Below are positions 6,271 through 10,424 of a stretch of DNA of 10,424 bases, in pieces. The number at the start of each line of letters is the position of its first letter. Position 1 is the first letter of the stretch. Below the pieces are notes generated by a model. The model did no database searches, had not been told where the DNA came from, and saw only the letters and a list, made by a program, of their open reading frames with translations. This DNA is from an uncultured Lysobacter sp. (lineage in GTDB: Bacteria; Pseudomonadota; Gammaproteobacteria; Xanthomonadales; Xanthomonadaceae), in contig CAMLID010000105.1 in NCBI GenBank assembly GCA_946480055.1, positions 1-10,424 on the forward strand, given 5' to 3'. The position numbers were made by a program, and so were the translations under genes.

Positions 6271-7659
6271 CTAACGCTTGGTGGCGCCGTCTTCGGCCTT
6301 CGCCACCGCCGGCTTCTTCAGCTCCGCCAACGCGGCGGTGATCGGCGCGTCGCCTTCCAGCACTTCGCCGGCATTGGTGCCCGGCGCGTCGTCGACGTCT
6401 CCGCGCAGGTGACCGGGCAGGCTGGCTTCGCTGTAGCCGGTGCGGCCGCCGTTGGCCGCTTCCTTGGCCGGATGCAGGGCGACGTCGGGGACGATACCCA
6501 GGGCCTGGATCGATTTTCCGCTGGGCGTGAAGTAACGCGCCGTGGTCAGCTTGACCGAGTCGCCGTTGTCCAGCGGCAGCACGGTCTGCACCGAGCCCTT
6601 GCCGAAGGTGCGGCTGCCGACCACGCGCGCGCGGCCGTTGTCGCGCAGCGCGCCGGCCAGCACTTCCGAAGCGCTGGCCGAACCGGCGTCGACCAGCACC
6701 ACCACCGGCGCGCCGTCGAGACGGTCGCCCGGGGTCGCGCCGAATTCGGCGTCGCTGATCGCGATGCGGCCGCGCGTGCTGACGATCTTGCCCTTCTCCA
6801 GCAGATCGTCGGCGATCTGCACCGCCGAGGTCAGCAAGCCGCCGGGGTTGCTGCGCAGGTCGATCACCAGACCGCGCAGCTTGCCGCCGGCCTGGGTCTT
6901 GAGCTTCTCGACCTGGGTTTCGAAATCGGCGGCGGTGTCGGCCTGGAACGCGCTGATGCGCAGGTAGCCGTAACCGGGTTCGAGCATGCGGCTGCGCACA
7001 CTGGCGATGCGGATGGTCTCGCGCGCCACGGTCACGTCGAAGGGTTTGTCTTTACCCGCGCGCACGATGCTCAGCACCACCTTGCTGCCGGGCGCGCCGC
7101 GCAGCGGGCCGGAGCTGTCGCCTTCGTCGGGCTTGAACGGCTTGCCGTCGATGGCGACGATCAGATCGCCGGCCTTGATCCCGGCGCGCGCGGCCGGGGT
7201 GTCGTCGATCGGCGAAATCACCCGCAGCGTGCCGTCGGGCTGGCGTTGCAGCTCGACGCCGATGCCGTCGTAGGCGCCGCGCGCCTGTTCGTCGAAATCG
7301 TCGGCGGCGACCTTGTCGAGGTAGACGCTGTGCGGGTCGAGATCGAACAGCAAGCCGCGGATCGCCGAGTGCATCAGTTTGCGGTCGTCGACCGGCTCGA
7401 CGTAGGCCTGCTTGACCGCGTTGTAGACCGCGACGTAGCGCCGGATCTCATCGATCGGCACCTTGGACTCGTCCTTGGCGTCTTTCGCGTCCTTGGCATC
7501 GGCCTTGGCCGGCTTGGCGGGCTCGGGAGCGGTGGCGGGCGGCTGCTTGTCCTGGGCCGCAGCGGGCAGGACCGCGCCGGCCAGCGCCAGCGGCGCCAGG
7601 CCCAGCAGCAGGGCTCGCGCCAAGGTCGGACGGAAAGAGGGCGGATGGCGCAGGCGCAT
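6271..7659 (-). CDS. ctp: S41 family C-terminal processing protease (periplasmic, PDZ domain)
   Basis: This enzyme is a CtpA/Prc-type serine protease that trims or degrades envelope proteins after binding their C-termini. It has 462 residues. A signal peptide ends near residue 36 (LPAAAQD), and a charged linker (about 37-66) with AKD repeats follows. An N-terminal helical segment includes RGLLFDLDPHSVYL (102-114). The PDZ domain spans about 128-215 (GAYDGIGVEL, AARAGIKAGDLIVAIDG), and the protease core starts around GYGYLRIS. The Ser-Lys-Gln catalytic set is visible as S329 in AGSASASEV, K354 in TFGKGSVQ and Q358, with D340 and RSNPGG (269-274) also conserved; spacing matches Prc (Ser to Lys 25 residues). 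GGAG lies eight bases before the ATG at 7659, read as CGGAGTTCC. The gene follows envC after 173 bases. The length is that of CtpA-like rather than the longer Prc proteins. The C-terminal tail after about residue 395 is low in conservation. Confidence 0.93.
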   Translation of the reverse strand: MRLRHPPSFRPTLARALLLGLAPLALAGAVLPAAAQDKQPPATAPEPAKPAKADAKDAKDAKDESKVPIDEIRRYVAVYNAVKQAYVEPVDDRKLMHSAIRGLLFDLDPHSVYLDKVAADDFDEQARGAYDGIGVELQRQPDGTLRVISPIDDTPAARAGIKAGDLIVAIDGKPFKPDEGDSSGPLRGAPGSKVVLSIVRAGKDKPFDVTVARETIRIASVRSRMLEPGYGYLRISAFQADTAADFETQVEKLKTQAGGKLRGLVIDLRSNPGGLLTSAVQIADDLLEKGKIVSTRGRIAISDAEFGATPGDRLDGAPVVVLVDAGSASASEVLAGALRDNGRARVVGSRTFGKGSVQTVLPLDNGDSVKLTTARYFTPSGKSIQALGIVPDVALHPAKEAANGGRTGYSEASLPGHLRGDVDDAPGTNAGEVLEGDAPITAALAELKKPAVAKAEDGATKR

Positions 7660-7832
7660 GCATGGAACTCCGAAACGGATATCGGTTGGACCGCGCGGCG
7701 CGATCGGGGTTCGCTCGGTGCGCGTGGTCGAATAGGAACACGTTAGGCAGGCCGCGGGAAGCTTTCGTTAACCGCTGCGCGGAGCATTCAGGGTAGGTCT
7801 GGGGAGGGGCCGGGAGCCGATCCCCTCGCCCC
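7660..7832 (-). other. envC-ctp intergenic region
   Basis: This 173-base gap separates two genes of the same cluster. On the minus strand there is a weak inverted repeat (GAGGGG / CCCCTC, near 7806-7830) without a T tail, and an AT-richer part around 7735-7772 that contains GTTAACG and TATTCG. I cannot name a convincing promoter, but the gap is long enough to hold one for ctp. Confidence 0.4.
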
Positions 7833-9074
7833 TCAGCGCCGCAGCCAGGTCCCCGGATTCACCGGCTGCCCATTGCGCCGCAGCTCGAAGTACAGCGCCG
7901 GGCGGCCGTTGCCGCCGGAGCTGCCGACGGTGGCGACCGGGTCGCCGCGTTTGACGCGGTCGCCGACGTTGCGCAGCAAGGCGTCGTTGTGCGCGTACAG
8001 GCTCATGTAGCCGTTGCCGTGGTCGACGATCAGCAGCAGGCCGTAGCCGGTCATCCATTCGGCGTAGACCACCTGGCCGTCGCCGACCGCCTTGACCGTG
8101 GCGCCGGCGCTGGCGCCGATCAGCAGGCCTTCGCTGCCGCGGCCGTCGGGCATGGTGCCGCCGTAGCCGGCCAGCAGCGCGCCCGACACCGGCCACCCCA
8201 GGCCGCCGACCTGCAACGGCGGCGCGCTGGCGACCACGACCGGCTTGCGTGTCGATGCCGCGCTGCCCGGCTTGGAGCCGGTCTGCGCGGCGGCACGCGC
8301 TTCGCGGGCCTCGCGCGCGGCCGCGGCCTTGCGCCGCGCTTCGGCGCGCGCGGCGGCCTGGCGCAGCTTCTTGAGCAGGCCTTCCAGGCCCTTGGCGTCG
8401 CGGCCCAGGGCGCGCTCACGGCTGCTGCGGTCCTGATACTTCTGGTTGATCTGGCTGACCAGAGCGGCGCGCGATTCGCGGTCGCTCTGCAACTGCCCGA
8501 GCTGCGCGCGCTGTTGCTTGCGCGAGCTGTCCAGCTCGGAGCGGCGGGTGACGATGTCGCGTTCGACCGCGTCGAGTTCGCTCAGCTCGGTGCGCAGCTG
8601 CGCGATCCGACGCGCGCGGTCGCGCTGCAGATAGCCATGGTAGGCGAGCAGACGGTTGGCGTCGGCGACCTTGTCTTGCGCCAGCATCACCTTCAGCGGC
8701 GCATCGGCGCCCTGCGTATAGGCCGCACGCAACAAGCGGTTGAGTTCTTCGCGCTTCGCGCCCAGCGTACCCTGCAGAGTTTCGCGACGCTGTTGCAGCT
8801 GCGCCAGCGAGGATTGCTCGCGCGCCAGGCGCTGCTCGGTGTCGCGCAGGCTGCGGTTGGATTGGCCGACCTTCTCATCGGCCTCGCGCAACTGGCGGGA
8901 GGCCGCGCCGCGCTGGCCTTCGAGCTTGCGGCGCTCGTCTGCGACCGACTTGAGTTCGCTCTTGATGCGCTCGAGCTTGCGTTCGGCATCGCGGCTGGTG
9001 TTCTGCGCCGCCGCCGGCGCAAGCGCCAGCAGCGACAGCAGCAGCGCCACGGCGAACGCGCGCAGGGTCGGCAT
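7833..9074 (-). CDS. envC: Murein hydrolase activator EnvC (degenerate LytM domain)
   Basis: EnvC is a periplasmic activator of the AmiA/AmiB amidases, recruited through FtsEX to split septal peptidoglycan. The 413-residue protein has a signal peptide (about 1-23, ending APAAAQ), long coiled coils at about 25-115 and 150-262, an Ala/Ser-rich linker at about 262-290 and a C-terminal LytM/M23 domain at about 293-408 (LGWPVSG, YGLLLIVDHGNGYMSLYAHN, GSSGGNGRPALYFELRRNG). The zinc-binding residues of active M23 peptidases are missing. The HxGxxD position reads SEGLLI, and the HxH position before FEL reads ALY, exactly as expected for a non-enzymatic activator such as E. coli EnvC. The ATG shares one base with the gpmI stop (TGATG at 9076-9072), which implies translational coupling. 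Co-occurrence with gpmI is widespread in Gammaproteobacteria. Confidence 0.94.
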   Translation of the reverse strand: MPTLRAFAVALLLSLLALAPAAAQNTSRDAERKLERIKSELKSVADERRKLEGQRGAASRQLREADEKVGQSNRSLRDTEQRLAREQSSLAQLQQRRETLQGTLGAKREELNRLLRAAYTQGADAPLKVMLAQDKVADANRLLAYHGYLQRDRARRIAQLRTELSELDAVERDIVTRRSELDSSRKQQRAQLGQLQSDRESRAALVSQINQKYQDRSSRERALGRDAKGLEGLLKKLRQAAARAEARRKAAAAREAREARAAAQTGSKPGSAASTRKPVVVASAPPLQVGGLGWPVSGALLAGYGGTMPDGRGSEGLLIGASAGATVKAVGDGQVVYAEWMTGYGLLLIVDHGNGYMSLYAHNDALLRNVGDRVKRGDPVATVGSSGGNGRPALYFELRRNGQPVNPGTWLRR

Positions 9075-10424
9075 CAGGCGACCAGCCCGCCTTCGATCAC
9101 GCCGTCCGAAACCAGCAGGGTCCGACCGGTCATCTCCACCGGCAGCGGCAGGCCGAGCAGGTCGAGAATGGTCGGCGCGACATCGCGCAACGCTCCGCCA
9201 CCACGCAAGGAAGCGCGGCGCGGGCCGAGGTAGACCAGCGGCACCGGGCCGACCGTATGCGCTGTGTGCGGCTGGCCGGTGTCCGGGTCGCGCATCATTT
9301 CCAGGTTGCCGTGGTCGGCGGTGATCAGCAGCGCGCCGCCGCTGTCGCGCACGGCCCGGGCGATCGCGCCGATCGCCACGTCCACCGCCTGCGCGGCCTG
9401 GATCGCCGCGCCGAGGTCGCCGGTGTGGCCGACCATGTCGGGATTGGCGATGTTGCAGATGGCGACGTCGATCGCGCCGGAGCGGATCGCCTCGACCAGT
9501 TTCGCGGTGACTTCCGGGCAGCTCATCTCCGGCTGCAGGTCGTAGGTCGCGACCTTGGGGCTGGGCACCAGGATGCGGGTCTCGCCTTCGTAGGGATCTT
9601 CGCGGCCGCCGCTGAAGAAGAAGGTCACGTGCGCGTACTTCTCGGTCTCGGCGATGCGCAGCTGCTTGAGGCCGTGCTCGGCCAGCAGTTCGCCCAGGGT
9701 GTGGCGCAGGTCGTCGGGCGCGTACGCGACCGGCGCCGGCAGCTTGGCGTCGTATTCGGTCAGGCAGACGAAGCGCGACAGCTTGGGCCGGCGCAGTTCG
9801 TAACCGGAGAAGCCGGGGTCGACGAAGGCCGCGGTCAGCTGACGTGCGCGGTCCGCGCGGAAGTTCATGTACACGACCGCGTCGCCGTCGTTCATCGGCA
9901 GCGCGCCGTCGATCACGGTCGGGGCCACGAACTCATCGTTTTCGCCGCGCGCGTAGGCCTGCGCCAGCGCGGTCTGGGCGTCGACGACGCGATGCTCGCT
10001 GGCCACTTCGACGATCGCATCCCAGGCACGGCGCTGGCGATCCCAGCGCTGGTCGCGGTCCATGGCGTAGTAGCGGCCGCTGACCGAGGCGATGTGGGCG
10101 TTGCCGAGACGGTCGCAGACCTCCTGCAGGCGCGCCAGGCTGGGCGCGGCCGACCTGGGCGGCATGTCGCGGCCGTCGAGGAAGGCGTGCACGGCGACCC
10201 GCGGCACGCCTTCGCGGTGTGCGAGTTCCAGCATCGCGAAGATGTGCTGCTCGTGGCTGTGCACGCCGCCGGGCGAAAGCAGGCCCATCACGTGCAGGGT
10301 GCCGCTGGAGGCCTTGGCCGCGGCACAGGCGGCGCGCAGCTCGTCGTTGGCGTAGAAGCTGCCGTCCTGGATCGCGGCATCGATCCGGGTCAGGTCCTGG
10401 TAGACGATGCGGCCGGCGCCGAGG
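9074..10424 (-). CDS. gpmI: 2,3-bisphosphoglycerate-independent phosphoglycerate mutase (5' end outside window)
   Basis: GpmI interconverts 3- and 2-phosphoglycerate in glycolysis and gluconeogenesis, using two metal ions and a phosphoserine. The frame is open to the window edge, entering as LGAGRIVYQDLTRID. The last 449 residues of about 510 are visible, so the phosphorylated serine in the GNSEVGHMN segment lies just outside. Seen motifs include HAFLDGRDMPP, SVSGRYYAMDRDQRWDR and FRADRAR for substrate binding, and EKYAHVTFFFSGG. Metal-binding motifs are NPDMVGHTGD, TADHGN and HTAHT. All metal ligands in the visible part are present. The GTG at 10291 is internal, not the start. The gene ends in TGA at 9074-9076, overlapping the envC start by one base. 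The promoter is not in the window. Confidence 0.96.
   Translation of the reverse strand, partial: LGAGRIVYQDLTRIDAAIQDGSFYANDELRAACAAAKASSGTLHVMGLLSPGGVHSHEQHIFAMLELAHREGVPRVAVHAFLDGRDMPPRSAAPSLARLQEVCDRLGNAHIASVSGRYYAMDRDQRWDRQRRAWDAIVEVASEHRVVDAQTALAQAYARGENDEFVAPTVIDGALPMNDGDAVVYMNFRADRARQLTAAFVDPGFSGYELRRPKLSRFVCLTEYDAKLPAPVAYAPDDLRHTLGELLAEHGLKQLRIAETEKYAHVTFFFSGGREDPYEGETRILVPSPKVATYDLQPEMSCPEVTAKLVEAIRSGAIDVAICNIANPDMVGHTGDLGAAIQAAQAVDVAIGAIARAVRDSGGALLITADHGNLEMMRDPDTGQPHTAHTVGPVPLVYLGPRRASLRGGGALRDVAPTILDLLGLPLPVEMTGRTLLVSDGVIEGGLVA

Noticed and set aside
7486..7500. Short repeated GCGTCTTTCGCGTCCTTGGCGTC-like units near the 5' end of ctp
   Set aside because: They encode the AKD-repeat linker after the signal peptide of the protease. 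The repeat is explained by low-complexity linker coding and is not a separate DNA element.
6193..7746. 517-codon plus-strand frame opposite ctp
   Set aside because: It starts inside a terminator hairpin and lies antisense to a protease with all catalytic residues intact.
7989..9233. 414-codon plus-strand frame opposite envC
   Set aside because: Antisense to a complete EnvC, and it extends into gpmI. Its repetitive Ala/Leu/Arg content mirrors the coiled-coil codons on the other strand.

Overview
The window is a high-GC bacterial chromosome segment made mostly of conserved housekeeping genes. The gene content, the gpmI-envC-ctp order, the very GC-rich third codon positions and the protein sequences suggest a gammaproteobacterium of the Xanthomonadaceae, Lysobacter-like. 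That placement is my inference; no marker gene proves it.

Left part (1-3307): the 3' end of putA (proline catabolism) runs rightwards into an intrinsic terminator at 1053-1078. A 308-base gap follows. It holds a second terminator, for the leftward gene on its right, and a short possible small gene or gene remnant (1096-1212). Next is a leftward gene (1334-3076) for a large exported protein of unknown function, with an HDWE motif, a PKD/SprB-like C-terminal domain and a glycine-rich tail. Its upstream region has a perfect TTGACA box and two perfect hairpins.

Middle part (3280-6226): a leftward FadL-type outer-membrane lipid transporter gene ends in a strong UUCG-loop terminator and starts from a recognisable promoter that overlaps a 17-bp dyad. 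Diverging from it are a rhomboid intramembrane protease gene and a DUF1820 gene. A symmetrical terminator closes this unit against the leftward genes on the right.

Right part (6271-10424): three leftward genes, gpmI (5' end outside the window), envC and a ctp-type S41 protease, form the conserved gpmI-envC-ctp cluster. gpmI and envC overlap as TGATG. The cluster joins a glycolytic enzyme to two cell-envelope proteins: EnvC activates the amidases that split septal peptidoglycan, and the PDZ protease acts in the periplasm.

I see no mobile element, phage gene, CRISPR array, tRNA or rRNA. The least explained item is the exported protein at 1334-3076. I do not see a clearly new multi-gene system.
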